64,000 bases of DNA from Anaerolineae bacterium (GTDB taxonomy: Bacteria; Chloroflexota; Anaerolineae; Aggregatilineales; Phototrophicaceae): positions 62,001 to 126,000 of the forward strand of contig JAJEBK010000032.1 of NCBI GenBank assembly GCA_022823945.1, written 5' to 3'. Below, piece by piece: positions 35,237 to 45,779 of the stretch. Position numbers and translations under genes: made by a program. The notes under the pieces were generated by a model. That model saw nothing but the letters and a program-made list of their open reading frames with translations. It was not told where the DNA came from and did not search any database. Position 1 is the stretch's first letter. Each line of letters opens with the position of its first letter.

Positions 35237-36334
35237 CTACGGCGCGTCTGCAAACTTGGCGATGACGCCGCCACCAAGACAAATATCGTCAGCATAGACG
35301 ACAGCCGCCTGCCCCGGTGTGATATCGCGCTGCGGTATATCAAAGCGCACCTCGAAGCTGTCGGCGCTGGCAACGACCACCTCGGCTGGCTGGGGCTGTG
35401 CGCGATAACGAATCTTGACCTGGGCGTGGAACTGCGAATCCGGTGGCGCGCCGCTGATCCAGTTGACGCTTTCGGCTCGTAGAAAATCGCGCCCCAGTTG
35501 GTCGCGAGTACCCACAATCAACGCGTTTCGATGCGGGTTGGTCGCCAGCACATACAGCGGCTCGCGATACGACAAGCCCAAGCCCTTGCGTTGCCCGATT
35601 GTGTAATTTGCCAGCCCGCTGTGCTCGCCCAGCACCTCTCCGGCGGTGGTAACAATAGGTCCCGCCTGCATCACATCCGGCGCGTGCAGCCGCAAAAAAT
35701 CACGATAATCGCCTTTGCCCAAAAAACACAAATCCTGGCTGTCCTGCCGGCCCGCCACATCCAAGCCCAGTTCCGCCGCCAACTCCCGCACCCGCGCTTT
35801 GGGATAATCGCCGACCGGGAACATGGCGCGTGAAAGTTGCGCTTGTCCGAGCACACTGAGCACATAGCTCTGGTCTTTGTTGTGGTCAACACCGCGACGA
35901 AGCAGCCAGCCGCCAGTCGAAGCACGCGTTAGGCGGGCGTAATGGCCGGTCGCCAGATAGTCGGCATCCAGCGCCAGCGCATGATTCAGCAGCCACTCAA
36001 AGCGAATGCGCCGATTACATTCCAGGCAGGGGTTTGGTGTATCGCCGCTGCGATGACCGTCAATGAAAAACTGCACAATCGCGCCACGAAAGACATCTTG
36101 CGTATCCAGCACATAAAAGGGGATGCCGAGCTGGTCGGCGATTCGGCGGGCATCGCTCATCTGCGTCGGCGTGCAACAACGATTGTGCGCCGCGCCGCCC
36201 ATAGCCGGGTCTGACCACAGGCGCATCATCATGCCAACCACATCAAAGCCAGCGCGCACCAATAGCGCCGCAGCCACAGAACTATCCACACCGCCACTCA
36301 TGGCGACAACAACGCGCTTGGCTCGCTGCTTCAT
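35237..36334 (-). CDS. mnmA: tRNA-specific 2-thiouridylase MnmA
   Basis: A 365-residue enzyme that thiolates U34 of tRNA for Lys, Glu and Gln. The PP-loop is AMSGGVDSS (11-19). The catalytic Cys pair is Cys103 in NPCLEC and Cys203 in QDLCFLGKGDY. Its start overlaps the stop of the cysteine desulfurase by four bases (ATGA), so sulfur donor and thiolase are made together. C-terminal beta-barrel residues follow the family pattern. Confidence 0.95.
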   Translation of the reverse strand: MKQRAKRVVVAMSGGVDSSVAAALLVRAGFDVVGMMMRLWSDPAMGGAAHNRCCTPTQMSDARRIADQLGIPFYVLDTQDVFRGAIVQFFIDGHRSGDTPNPCLECNRRIRFEWLLNHALALDADYLATGHYARLTRASTGGWLLRRGVDHNKDQSYVLSVLGQAQLSRAMFPVGDYPKARVRELAAELGLDVAGRQDSQDLCFLGKGDYRDFLRLHAPDVMQAGPIVTTAGEVLGEHSGLANYTIGQRKGLGLSYREPLYVLATNPHRNALIVGTRDQLGRDFLRAESVNWISGAPPDSQFHAQVKIRYRAQPQPAEVVVASADSFEVRFDIPQRDITPGQAAVVYADDICLGGGVIAKFADAP

Positions 36335-37521
36335 TCACTTTCTCGGACAGGCTCTTTGCTGTACAGGTTGCGCAGCTTCTTGGCTGCATCCGCCAAGACG
36401 TCCACCACATAGTCGATATCGCTGGTTGTCGTGCCTGTCCCGACAGACAGCCGCAAACCGCACTTGGCCGCTGTTGGCGAGTAACCCACCGCCAGCAGAA
36501 TCTCGGATGGCGCGGGGTCGCCGACCTTGCAGGCAGAGCCGCTGCTGGCAGCGATGCCCCACATGTCCAGGTGCATCAGCAAGGCGTTGGCGTCAATGCC
36601 AGGCAGCACAAAACTGGCATGAGACGGCAGCCGTCGCTCTGGGTGTCCGCTGAGTTCCGCCCCGCGTACGCCCTGCAAAACGCCAGCCACCAGCCGGTCG
36701 CGCAGGCTGGAAAAATGCCTTGACCGCTCGGCATTTTCGTCATGCGCCAGTTCCAGCGCTTTCGCCAAGCCAACGATGCCCGCCGTATTGTGCGTGCCAG
36801 CTCGATGCCCCTGCTCGTGCCCGCCGCCGGTTATGGCGCTTGCCAGCTCGATGCCTTCGCGGATGTACAAAATGCCCACACCCTTGGGACCATAGAATTT
36901 GTGCGCCGACAAGCTGAGCATGTCTACACCCAGCGCATCCACATCCAAAGTCAGTTGGCCGCCCGCCTGGACAGCATCACTATGAAAAGGAAGCCCATGT
37001 CGCCGCGCGATGCAAGACAAACGCGCCAGATCGTTGATGCTGCCCAGCTCGTTGTTGGCATAAATCAGGCTGGCGACCGCCCCGCCCCGCTGACAGGCCT
37101 GCTCGAAGCCCGCTGCGTCCACCAAGCCCGAGCGATCGACAGGCACATACTCCGCCTCGAAGCCCATCAGCGACTCCATCTGGCGGATTGTTTGCGTTAC
37201 GGCGCTGTGCTCGACCGGCGAAGTGATCAAGCGATTCGACCCGCCAAGCTGACGAGAGCGCCAACCCGCGCCACGAATCGCCAGGTTATCACTCTCGCTG
37301 CCGCCACCCGTGAAGACAACTTCCGCCGCCTGGCAATGCAGTATGGCAGCTACCCGTTCGCGGGCAGCTTCGACAGCGCGTTCGGCAGCGCCGCCATATT
37401 GATGCGCCGATGACGAATTGCCATATACATCGCCGAAATAAGGCAGCATCGCCTGCAGCACACGGGCGTCAACCGGCGTGCTGGCAGAGTAATCCAGGTA
37501 GACCTGTCGCCGTTCACGCAT
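36331..37521 (-). CDS. Cysteine desulfurase, class I (IscS/NifS type)
   Basis: A 396-residue PLP enzyme releasing sulfur from cysteine as a persulfide. It has YLDYSASTP at the start, His105 in EHSAVT stacking on PLP, Lys208 in SAHKFYGPKG as the Schiff-base residue, and the persulfide Cys331 in the mobile loop SSGSACK, the class I pattern. It is translationally coupled to mnmA. It is the only desulfurase in the window; the SUF operon 21 kb away lacks sufS. It may supply both pathways, but another copy could exist elsewhere. Confidence 0.93.
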   Translation of the reverse strand: MRERRQVYLDYSASTPVDARVLQAMLPYFGDVYGNSSSAHQYGGAAERAVEAARERVAAILHCQAAEVVFTGGGSESDNLAIRGAGWRSRQLGGSNRLITSPVEHSAVTQTIRQMESLMGFEAEYVPVDRSGLVDAAGFEQACQRGGAVASLIYANNELGSINDLARLSCIARRHGLPFHSDAVQAGGQLTLDVDALGVDMLSLSAHKFYGPKGVGILYIREGIELASAITGGGHEQGHRAGTHNTAGIVGLAKALELAHDENAERSRHFSSLRDRLVAGVLQGVRGAELSGHPERRLPSHASFVLPGIDANALLMHLDMWGIAASSGSACKVGDPAPSEILLAVGYSPTAAKCGLRLSVGTGTTTSDIDYVVDVLADAAKKLRNLYSKEPVRESE

Positions 37522-37567
37522 GACATGTTTTCGCAGAAGGTTAATCGTGCCTTGACCTTACGCTGTT

Positions 37568-37597
37568 ATTCTACTGGATGGCTGCGCGGCAATTCAA
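37568..37597 (-). promoter_or_regulatory. Predicted promoter of the desulfurase-mnmA operon
   Basis: Minus strand TTGAAT (37597-37592), 18-base spacer, TAGAAT (37573-37568), 47 bases before the start codon. No Rrf2/IscR-type gene or palindrome is evident. On the plus strand a TATAGT/TATTAT cluster at 37675-37683 may be the eno -10 but lacks a clear -35. Confidence 0.4.
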
Positions 37598-37746
37598 CCG
37601 GGAAGCCTGCCCGCCGCTGCTCGCAGTCTGGTAAAGCAAGAGCGCTTCAGGGTTTATTCAATGCGCTTTTGCATTATTATAGTGAGCTTAGGCGATCCTG
37701 ACGACAGTGACGGTCGGCAGCTTGTACAGCGAGCAGGGAGATGTGA

Positions 37747-39045
<1,299 letters not shown>

Positions 39046-39081
39046 AATCGGCAGCGGCATCACAATGGAGACGGGACGAAC

Positions 39082-40551
39082 GTGCGACTAAGTCTGTATA
39101 GCAAACATACCAAGATCGTCGCCACGATCGGACCCGCTTCTTGCGAGCCAGGCACCTTGCGCGCCATGATCCGCGCCGGCATGAATGTTGCGCGCATCAA
39201 CTTCTCGCATGGCGACCACCAGACTCACGGACGGACAATCGACCATATTCGCCGTATCGCAGCCGAAGAAGGCACTGTCGTTGCCGTGCTCTGTGATATT
39301 CAAGGACCGAAGATCCGCATAGGCGCGCTGCGGGAAGAACCCATGCTGCTGAAGATTGGCGATAAAGTGACATTGACAGTGGACGATGTCATTGGCGCGA
39401 ACGGGCTGATCTCGCTGCCCCATCCGGAATTCGTGCGCGATATCGAGGCTGGCACCACGCTGCTGCTGGACGATGGCAACCTGCAGTTTGCCGTCAAGGA
39501 GACCGATGGCAAGAATCTCTTCTGCGAAGTTGTGGTGGGCGGTCCGTTGAAATCGCGCAAAGGTGTTTCTGCGCCCAATGCCCGTTTGACGCTTTCCGCC
39601 ATCACCGAAAAAGACCGCCAGGATATTGAATTTGCCTTGTCGAAAGACTGCGACTACATCGCGATGTCATTTGTACGCAGCGCCAACGACATTCACGAGC
39701 TAAACAGCTTGGTGAAGCGGCTGGACGCGCAGGTTTCTGTCATCGCCAAGATCGAAATGGGCGAGGCGCTGGAGAATATCGAAGGCATCATCGCCGTCTG
39801 TGATGGCATCATGGTGGCGCGTGGCGACCTGGGCATTGAGACGCCCGCAGAAGAGGTGCCCTTCCATCAGAAGCGCATCATCAACCTATGCAATGAAGCC
39901 GCCAAACCTGTCATCACAGCGACGCAAATGCTCGAGTCCATGACCGAAAATCCTCGTCCGACCCGCGCCGAAGCCAGCGATGTCTACAATGCGATTTTGG
40001 ACGGCACAGACGCCATCATGCTCAGCGCCGAAAGCGCCAGTGGCAAGTATCCCGTGCGCGCTGTGGAAGTGATGAGCGAGATCGCCACCATTGCCGAAAA
40101 GAATCTGCCCTACCAAGGCGACGGATCACAACAGACACAGACCTGGCGGCAGCCCGGCAGCGAACCTCGTGAAGAAATGTCCGATGCCATCAGCAAAGCC
40201 ACCTCGGACATATCGGAAGTAATCAAACCCAAAGCCATCGTTACCACGACCATGTCGGGTTATACAACGCGGCGAGTCGCCAAGGAACGTCCGCGCACGC
40301 CGATATTGTGCATGACACCCAACGCAACCACACAGCGGCTGATGGCGCTGGTCTGGGGAGTGACTGCGCTGCAAATCCCCGAATTCACCACCATCGACGA
40401 GATGATCCGCAACATCATCCGCGCGGCGCACAACCAGCATCTGGTGGCAGAAGGCGACCGGCTGGTGATTATTGCTGGCGTGCCCTTTGGCGTAGATGGC
40501 CAGACCAATCTCATCAAGATTCACACAGTCGGCGAAGCTGGCGAAATCTAG
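39082..40551 (+). CDS. pyk: Pyruvate kinase
   Basis: A 489-residue enzyme making pyruvate and ATP from phosphoenolpyruvate. KIVATIGPASCEPGTL, NFSHGDHQTHG, AKIEMGEALENIEGI, MVARGDLGIETPAEEVPFHQK and TATQMLESM are all present, so the active site is complete. There is a normal C-terminal domain but no extra PEP-utiliser domain. GTG start with GGAGACGGGACG upstream. Its stop is followed directly by the stop of the convergent zinc-ribbon gene. Confidence 0.97.
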   Translation: MRLSLYSKHTKIVATIGPASCEPGTLRAMIRAGMNVARINFSHGDHQTHGRTIDHIRRIAAEEGTVVAVLCDIQGPKIRIGALREEPMLLKIGDKVTLTVDDVIGANGLISLPHPEFVRDIEAGTTLLLDDGNLQFAVKETDGKNLFCEVVVGGPLKSRKGVSAPNARLTLSAITEKDRQDIEFALSKDCDYIAMSFVRSANDIHELNSLVKRLDAQVSVIAKIEMGEALENIEGIIAVCDGIMVARGDLGIETPAEEVPFHQKRIINLCNEAAKPVITATQMLESMTENPRPTRAEASDVYNAILDGTDAIMLSAESASGKYPVRAVEVMSEIATIAEKNLPYQGDGSQQTQTWRQPGSEPREEMSDAISKATSDISEVIKPKAIVTTTMSGYTTRRVAKERPRTPILCMTPNATTQRLMALVWGVTALQIPEFTTIDEMIRNIIRAAHNQHLVAEGDRLVIIAGVPFGVDGQTNLIKIHTVGEAGEI

Positions 40552-41082
40552 CTAGTCCAGCTCTTGCGAGGCAACCCAGCGGGCGTCTATCGGCGCGGGC
40601 TCGGCTGGCTGGACATGCCGCGAGCTCGTGGGGATGCTGCCATCGGATGTTGGATTGATCTGACTGCTGGCGCAGCGCGGGCAGATATTCCAGGGCAGCT
40701 CCAGCAAATAGCCGCAATAGGCGCAAGCTTTCTTCAGCCGATGATGGCAATGCGGGCAGGCTTGCCAATCGCGCTGAACCCGTTGGCTGCAGCCCGGGCA
40801 GCTCGGGCGCTCTTCGATCTCTTGCAGCAGCGCTTCTTCTTCCAGCGATCGTTCGTATATTTCTGACAAGGTTTCGCGGGGCCGCAGCAGCACATAGATG
40901 AGCAAGCCTGGCAGGTTCAGGATGCCAACCAGGATGCCAACCAGGATAGGCACCAAAGGATCGCGCGAACGCATGCGCATATCGCGGGATGCCCAGATGA
41001 CAATAGCCAGCCAGAATGCCGCTATCACCACCGCCATAAACACAAAAGCGACCAGGAAAATGTCATTGAGGCTTTCAGCCAT
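40552..41082 (-). CDS. Membrane protein with double zinc-ribbon
   Basis: A 176-residue protein with two N-terminal hydrophobic helices (about 8-30 and 43-66), the second resembling the PLDc_N-type LVGILNLPGLLIYVLLRP hairpin. It then carries two zinc ribbons: CPGC...CPHC (about 94-114) and CAYC...CPRC (about 119-138). The tail is probably disordered. Similar proteins in Chloroflexota are uncharacterised. It lies 39 bases downstream of another membrane protein gene and may be in its operon. Confidence 0.72.
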   Translation of the reverse strand: MAESLNDIFLVAFVFMAVVIAAFWLAIVIWASRDMRMRSRDPLVPILVGILVGILNLPGLLIYVLLRPRETLSEIYERSLEEEALLQEIEERPSCPGCSQRVQRDWQACPHCHHRLKKACAYCGYLLELPWNICPRCASSQINPTSDGSIPTSSRHVQPAEPAPIDARWVASQELD

Positions 41083-41121
41083 GGACTAATCTCCTGCCGG
41101 GGTCATGCAATGTCATTTGCA

Positions 41122-42519
41122 TCAGCTGCCATTCCCGCCATTTTTTGTGGAATTGCCGACCAGCAAGATGACCTCGCCAACGACGACATCGAATTGATGT
41201 CCCGATGCATAAAAGGTGACCGAGTCGATGAGAAACGGGTGATTTTCTTCGGCGATCAGATTCAGCAGATTGTCCGAGTCGAATGTGTACCAGACAGCTT
41301 GCCGGGTGTGAATATGATCCTGGATGCAGCTGGCGCAAGTCTTTCTGGCCGCGCCGGTCACATCTTCGGCATAATAAAAGCCGCGCAGCCACGAGCCATG
41401 ATTGTCATAGATATCACGATAATCGATTCGCAGCATCAGAATACACTCGCTGGCCAAAGAGCCGCAAACGCTGAGCGACTGATTTTCGGGACTGAAAGTG
41501 GTGAGGATGCGTATGGTATCAAAGCCGCTGACATCCAGGCCGCCCGGGAAAATCTGGATACAACGCACTTCTCCATTGGTGCGCGCATGGTTGACCCGAC
41601 GCAAGCGCATGCCCGGCCGCCCTTCGAATTCAACCAAGCTGTAGGTGCCTTGCGGCGGCTGGTCGGGCGGCACCGCGCACTCCCAACCAGGTGGCACAAC
41701 TGTTGAAGCAGAGCCTCCCCTAGTCGGCTCGATCAAGCTGAAGGTCGGGTTGTTCAAGACGCTTTGCAGGCGCTCTTGCTGGATGACGCTGCGGCTGCCC
41801 AAGCGCATGACCAGTTCTTGCCCGGCTCGGACGCTGTCAGGCGATCCCGACTCATCCACGAAGCGGGCTGTTCCCCGCCCGGACAGACTCAACAAGCGAA
41901 CTTCGTCTGCGCTGGCGCTCAAGCGGTATCTTCCCTTGGAAAGCAACTGCACATGCACGCCGCCGCCAGGCTCGTCGATGTAGATATCCATCTGCAGGCT
42001 GCGTTCGCCGACGCCGGTAACCAGAATATCCAGCGCGCCTTGCAAAGAAGTGAACTGGATGCGCTGTGGAAGCTGGCTCCAATCAAAGCGCGGCGTGTTG
42101 GCATAATCGAAAGTGAGCACGGTGTTGCCCTGCAGCGTGACTGCAACCAACAAGGCTGATTGCGCATCGTCATCGGCCAAGGTATGAAGTTGAACCGTCG
42201 CCTGCGAAAGCGCATCGGTGCTGATGCTGGTTCCCGTATCGGTGAGGTTGCGCTGGTCGCGTTCTACCGCTTCAATCATATCTGCGCCGGTGATGCCGAC
42301 AGTGCCTATGGCGACTTCCAGCGATACGGGCAATGCCACTGTCGACTGGAACAGGAATTGATAAACGCCGAAGACGAGGCCGATCGTCAGCACGCAGAAA
42401 CAGGCAAAAGCGACCAGCAGCACCATCCAGGCGATGCGTTCAGGATGAGCCGCGCCGATTTCTGCCACTGGTGGCGCTGTGTCGGCATCTGGAGCTGCTA
42501 CCGGGCTGTGGTCTGTCAA
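41122..42519 (-). CDS. Unknown single-pass protein with large extracytoplasmic region
   Basis: About 465 residues: a short cytosolic tail, one transmembrane helix (residues ~30-57: AWMVLLVAFACFCVLTIGLVFG), then a beta-rich external region. The middle (about 170-250) includes a segment like FecR-type sheets (GRYRLSASADEVRLLSLSGRGTARF), and the last ~180 residues resemble a carbohydrate-binding beta sandwich with several Cys. TTG 42519 is chosen because CGAGG precedes it and because an upstream GTG at 42558 would sit at the predicted transcription start. No family firmly recognised. Confidence 0.65.
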   Translation of the reverse strand: MTDHSPVAAPDADTAPPVAEIGAAHPERIAWMVLLVAFACFCVLTIGLVFGVYQFLFQSTVALPVSLEVAIGTVGITGADMIEAVERDQRNLTDTGTSISTDALSQATVQLHTLADDDAQSALLVAVTLQGNTVLTFDYANTPRFDWSQLPQRIQFTSLQGALDILVTGVGERSLQMDIYIDEPGGGVHVQLLSKGRYRLSASADEVRLLSLSGRGTARFVDESGSPDSVRAGQELVMRLGSRSVIQQERLQSVLNNPTFSLIEPTRGGSASTVVPPGWECAVPPDQPPQGTYSLVEFEGRPGMRLRRVNHARTNGEVRCIQIFPGGLDVSGFDTIRILTTFSPENQSLSVCGSLASECILMLRIDYRDIYDNHGSWLRGFYYAEDVTGAARKTCASCIQDHIHTRQAVWYTFDSDNLLNLIAEENHPFLIDSVTFYASGHQFDVVVGEVILLVGNSTKNGGNGS

Positions 42520-42560
42520 GCGCTGGCCTCGTTGTGAACCACTTGCATACAAGCACACTT

Positions 42561-42566
42561 ATTATA
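42561..42566 (-). promoter_or_regulatory. Consensus -10 (TATAAT) for the external-domain protein gene
   Basis: A perfect TATAAT on the minus strand, with no convincing -35 at 17 bases. A transcript would start near 42554, 35 bases before the chosen TTG start. Confidence 0.45.
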
Positions 42567-42601
42567 GCATTGCAGGCTGTAATGACCCCGCGACAATGCG
42601 C

Positions 42602-42607
42602 TATAAT
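42602..42607 (+). promoter_or_regulatory. Consensus -10 (TATAAT) for yebC-ruvC-ruvA
   Basis: A perfect TATAAT on the plus strand, 40 bases before the yebC start. The -35 is weak (TGTAAT, 18-base spacer). Together with the minus-strand TATAAT at 42561-42566 it forms a divergent promoter pair. Confidence 0.45.
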
Positions 42608-42647
42608 TGAGCCAGTTTGCAAGGCGGATGCAGAAAGGGCGCGGTCC

Positions 42648-43394
42648 ATGTCTGGTCATAGCAAGTGGTCGACCATCAAGCGCAAGAAAGGGGCAGAAGA
42701 CGCCAAGCGCGCTAAGGTATTTACACGGCTGGGGCGCGATATCATGGTCGCGGCACGCGAAGGCGGTGGCGACGAAAGCGCAAACCCGCGTCTCAAACTG
42801 GCCATTGCCAAAGCCCGCGCAGCCAACATGCCCAAAGACAATATCGAACGCGCCATAAAAAAAGGCACGGGCGAAATCGCCGGCGGAGAAGTGGTCGAGA
42901 TAGTCTATGAAGGCTATGGGCCAGAAGGCGTGGCCTATATCGTGGAGATCTTGACCGACAACAAAAATCGCGCGCTGGCCGAGATCAAACACACGTTCAG
43001 CAAGCACGAGGGCAGCCTGGCTACCAATGGTGCCGTTGTATGGCAATTTGATCAAAAGGGCTATATCACGCTGGCTGGCGATGTTGACTTTGATGAAGTG
43101 TTCATGGAAGCCGCTGAGGCTGGAGCAGAAGATGTCGTTGAAGAAGATGATCTGGTCATCGTCTATACGCCACGAGACGAATTCTCGGCTGTTGAACAGG
43201 CTTTGACACAAGCCGGCTATCAACTTGAAGACTGCGAGTTGCGCTGGTTTCCACAAAACGAACTGGATATATCCAAGAGCAAGGCGCTGCAAAACATGCG
43301 CTTGATGGAGAAGCTGGAAGAGTCGGACGATGTGCAGACGGTCGCATCCAACCTGAGCATCAGCGACGAAGTGCTGGCCGCCTACGAGTCCTGA
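42648..43394 (+). CDS. YebC/PmpR family protein
   Basis: A 248-residue member of the YebC/TACO1 family. It starts SGHSKWSTIKRKKGAEDAKRAKVFTRLGRDI, the family signature, and keeps NPRLKLAIAKARAANMPKDNIERAIKKG and YEGYGPEGVAYIVEILTDN. Members have been called transcription regulators and more recently linked to translation of proline-rich stretches. ATG 42648 is fixed by homology; the open frame further upstream is spurious. ruvC begins three bases after the stop. Confidence 0.93.
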   Translation: MSGHSKWSTIKRKKGAEDAKRAKVFTRLGRDIMVAAREGGGDESANPRLKLAIAKARAANMPKDNIERAIKKGTGEIAGGEVVEIVYEGYGPEGVAYIVEILTDNKNRALAEIKHTFSKHEGSLATNGAVVWQFDQKGYITLAGDVDFDEVFMEAAEAGAEDVVEEDDLVIVYTPRDEFSAVEQALTQAGYQLEDCELRWFPQNELDISKSKALQNMRLMEKLEESDDVQTVASNLSISDEVLAAYES

Positions 43395-43397
43395 TAT

Positions 43398-43892
43398 ATG
43401 ATCTCGCTTGGCATCGATCCGGGTACTGCATCGCTGGGCTATGGCTTGGTGAGAGAATTGCCCGATGGCACATTGCAACTGGTGGATTATGGCGTTATTC
43501 GCACAACAGCCGGCTGGCCCATGGCGGCGCGTTTGCAGAAAATCTACACCGAATTGCGCGATATCATCGCGGCGCATCGCCCCGATCGCGCTGGAGTCGA
43601 GGAGTTGTTCTTCGCGCGCAATGTAACCACAGCGATCAGCGTGGCACAGGCGCGCGGCGTGGTGTTGCTGGCGCTGCAGAGCGCTGGCTTGCCTATCGCC
43701 GAGCACAAACCCAACGCCGTCAAGATGGCTGTCTGCGGTTATGGCGGGGCAGACAAAGCGCAGATGCAAGAGATGGTGCGGCTGCTGCTGGGGCTGGCAG
43801 AGACGCCGCGCCCCGATGACGCCGCCGACGCCCTGGCTGTCGCGATTGCCGATCTGCACAGCTATCGCCTGCGCAGCCTGGAATTGGCTTAG
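43398..43892 (+). CDS. ruvC: Holliday junction endonuclease RuvC
   Basis: A 164-residue RNase H-fold resolvase that cuts Holliday junctions. Catalytic acids are visible: Asp in [13 protein letters not shown], Glu in [10 protein letters not shown], and the Asp pair in [12 protein letters not shown]. The family segments [16 protein letters not shown] and [20 protein letters not shown] are intact. It is packed between yebC (three bases) and ruvA (six bases). Confidence 0.95.
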   Translation: MISLGIDPGTASLGYGLVRELPDGTLQLVDYGVIRTTAGWPMAARLQKIYTELRDIIAAHRPDRAGVEELFFARNVTTAISVAQARGVVLLALQSAGLPIAEHKPNAVKMAVCGYGGADKAQMQEMVRLLLGLAETPRPDDAADALAVAIADLHSYRLRSLELA

Positions 43893-43898
43893 GCAGCG

Positions 43899-44477
43899 AT
43901 GATGATCGCTACACTGGAAGGACAGATTGCACAGACAGCAGCCGATAACCTGATCGTTTCCGTTGGCGGGGTCGGCATTGAGGTCATCGCGCCATACAGC
44001 ACCACCGAGAAACTGGGCGTGGGTCGGGTCTTTTTGTACACGCGGCTGGTCGTGCGCGAAGATTCGCTGACCCTCTACGGTTTTGGCACGGTTGGCGAGC
44101 GCGAATTGTTTGACGCCGTGCTCAAGATCAGCGGCATCGGGCCAAAAATTGCCATCGCCATGCTGAGCACACTCCCCGTCGACCATATTCGCAGCGCTGT
44201 GCTCAACGACCGCCCGGAAATCATCAGCCGCGTACCGGGCATAGGCAAAAAGACCGCGCAGAAAGTCGTGCTGGAGCTTCAAGACAAATTCACCCACCAC
44301 CTGGACGCCCTGCCAGCCGACCCCGAAGATGACACAAGTGGTGAAATGATTGATGCTTTGACCGCGCTGGGCTACAGCGTTGTCGAGGCGCAGACAGCCA
44401 TTCAGCAGATCCCGCTGGATGCGCCGTCCGACCTGGAAGAACGTCTGCGACTGGCGCTGCAATCGCTAGGCGGCTGA
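43899..44477 (+). CDS. ruvA: Holliday junction-binding protein RuvA
   Basis: A 192-residue protein that forms the tetramer gripping the junction for RuvB. The N-terminal OB domain (MIATLEGQIAQ...VGIEVIAP) is followed by two helix-hairpin-helix motifs, LKISGIGPKIAIAMLS and VPGIGKKTAQKVVLEL, and the C-terminal RuvB-binding domain ALTALGYSVVEAQTAI. It starts with consecutive Met codons. ruvB is 22 kb away beside queA. Confidence 0.95.
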   Translation: MMIATLEGQIAQTAADNLIVSVGGVGIEVIAPYSTTEKLGVGRVFLYTRLVVREDSLTLYGFGTVGERELFDAVLKISGIGPKIAIAMLSTLPVDHIRSAVLNDRPEIISRVPGIGKKTAQKVVLELQDKFTHHLDALPADPEDDTSGEMIDALTALGYSVVEAQTAIQQIPLDAPSDLEERLRLALQSLGG

Positions 44478-44510
44478 CATGACAAACTTGCGCAATTCGG
44501 GAGTGTGCCG

Positions 44511-45236
44511 ATGGCAGTCGAGCTGATTGGCAAGCGCGTCGAAGTGCTGGACAAGGGCTGGATCGAGCTGATTGATCTGATGCCGCACCCGGCCTCGGCG
44601 GTCAGTGGCGATCTCGCGATCGTCAATGCGGCGCGCGTCAGCTTTCTTGGCGAAAGCAAAGGTGCCCAGCGAGACAAACGTCTGCTGTTTTACCTGCTGC
44701 GCCACCGGCATACCTCGCCGTTTGAGATGGTCGAATTCAAATTTCGGGTGCGCGCGCCGCTGGTTACCTGGTGGCAATGGGTGCGCCACCGCACCTGGAA
44801 TATGAATGCGCAGTCGGGCCGCTACACGCCTTTCCAGGAGAACGACTTTTATGTGCCCAGTGTCTGGCGCAGACAGAGCGCGGACAACAAGCAAGCCAGC
44901 GAAGGCAGCCTGGAAGAGCAGCCCAGTGGCGAACTGACAAAAAAGCTGCTGGCGCATTATGAAGAAGGCTATCGCTTGTATTCGCAAGCGCTGGAGCGCG
45001 GTGTATCAAAAGAAATGGCGCGCCTCTTCCTGCCTGGCTTCAGCGTATATTACACTTGGGTGACCAAGATCGACGCGCACAACTTGATGCACTTCTTGCG
45101 CTTGCGCATGGCGGGTGACGCACAGTACGAAATTCGCGTCTATGCCGATGCCATTTACCAGCACTTCTTCGCGCCCGCGCTGCCTTGGACAGCCGAGGCT
45201 TTCCAACGATTCGCTCTCGATGCGGACGAACCCTAG
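44511..45236 (+). CDS. thyX: Flavin-dependent thymidylate synthase
   Basis: A 241-residue FAD enzyme making dTMP from dUMP with methylene-tetrahydrofolate and NADPH. The ThyX motif RHR-x7-S is exact at residues 92-102 (RHRTWNMNAQS), followed by GRYTP. LLRHRHTSPFEMVEFKFRVRAP and ARLFLPGFSVYYTWVTKIDAHNLMHFLRLR complete the pattern. ATG 44511 has GGGAG eight bases upstream; GTG 44505 would be too close to that site. It lies 33 bases after ruvA. Its stop shares CTAG with the convergent globin gene. Confidence 0.96.
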   Translation: MAVELIGKRVEVLDKGWIELIDLMPHPASAVSGDLAIVNAARVSFLGESKGAQRDKRLLFYLLRHRHTSPFEMVEFKFRVRAPLVTWWQWVRHRTWNMNAQSGRYTPFQENDFYVPSVWRRQSADNKQASEGSLEEQPSGELTKKLLAHYEEGYRLYSQALERGVSKEMARLFLPGFSVYYTWVTKIDAHNLMHFLRLRMAGDAQYEIRVYADAIYQHFFAPALPWTAEAFQRFALDADEP

Positions 45237-45613
45237 TCGCGGCTGTTGATGAGAAATTCTGAACTGCGCTCGAAGTAATCACGCATTTGGCTGCGAGCGG
45301 GTTCGGCGATGCCCACACTGTCGATTGCCGCCCACATGTGCTGCAGCCAGTGATCGCGCGCCCGCTGGTCGATTTCGAAAGGGAAGTGGCGCATGCGCAA
45401 GCGTGGATGCCCGCGTTCGGCGGAATAATCGCGGGGACCGCCGAAGAATTGCACCAGAAACAGCTGCAAATGTCGGCGCGGCTGGGTCAGATCATCGGGA
45501 TACATAGAGCGCAGGACGGGGTCTTTTTCGACGCCGGCATAAAAAGCATCGGTCAAACTTTGGATGGCCTCAGCGCCGATGAGGTCGTAGATGCTTTGAG
45601 GTCGGTAGGTCAT
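45233..45613 (-). CDS. Truncated haemoglobin, group II
   Basis: A 126-residue 2-on-2 globin. Features match YjbI/GlbO: SIYDLIG at the start, FYAGVEKDPVLRSMYP, then QFFGGP, the proximal His76 in RMRHFPFEI, and Trp89 (G8) in DHWLQHMW typical of group II. Likely roles are oxygen or peroxide/NO chemistry. ATG 45613 is chosen by homology; the open frame to 45694 is not part of the family. It is monocistronic and convergent with thyX. Confidence 0.92.
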   Translation of the reverse strand: MTYRPQSIYDLIGAEAIQSLTDAFYAGVEKDPVLRSMYPDDLTQPRRHLQLFLVQFFGGPRDYSAERGHPRLRMRHFPFEIDQRARDHWLQHMWAAIDSVGIAEPARSQMRDYFERSSEFLINSRD

Positions 45614-45710
45614 GATTCTCTGCGGTGAGACTGTCTGACGCAAGAATTGTGTATCGTCCGCGGAACTTGAGCAAAGTCGCCGCGCGCCAATCATAACGCC
45701 AAACTATGAC

Positions 45711-45738
45711 TTTACAATCCTTGCCCTGTCGCTACAAT
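45711..45738 (+). promoter_or_regulatory. Strong predicted promoter of the tandem binding-protein gene
   Basis: TTTACA (45711-45716), 16-base spacer, TACAAT (45733-45738), 42 bases before the start codon. Each hexamer matches consensus at five of six positions. Confidence 0.6.
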
Positions 45739-45779
45739 CCAGTTCACCCATCGGGCAGACAGCAGGGACGGCTGAATAC

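Noticed and set aside
42333-42647. Upstream in-frame extension of yebC
   Set aside because: The extension crosses the divergent promoters and the neighbouring gene; the family N-terminus begins at 42648.
42516-44462. A 648-codon minus-strand open frame antisense to yebC-ruvC-ruvA
   Set aside because: It is the complementary-frame shadow of three well-supported genes; its translation is low-complexity with many His, Gln and Asp and no domain.
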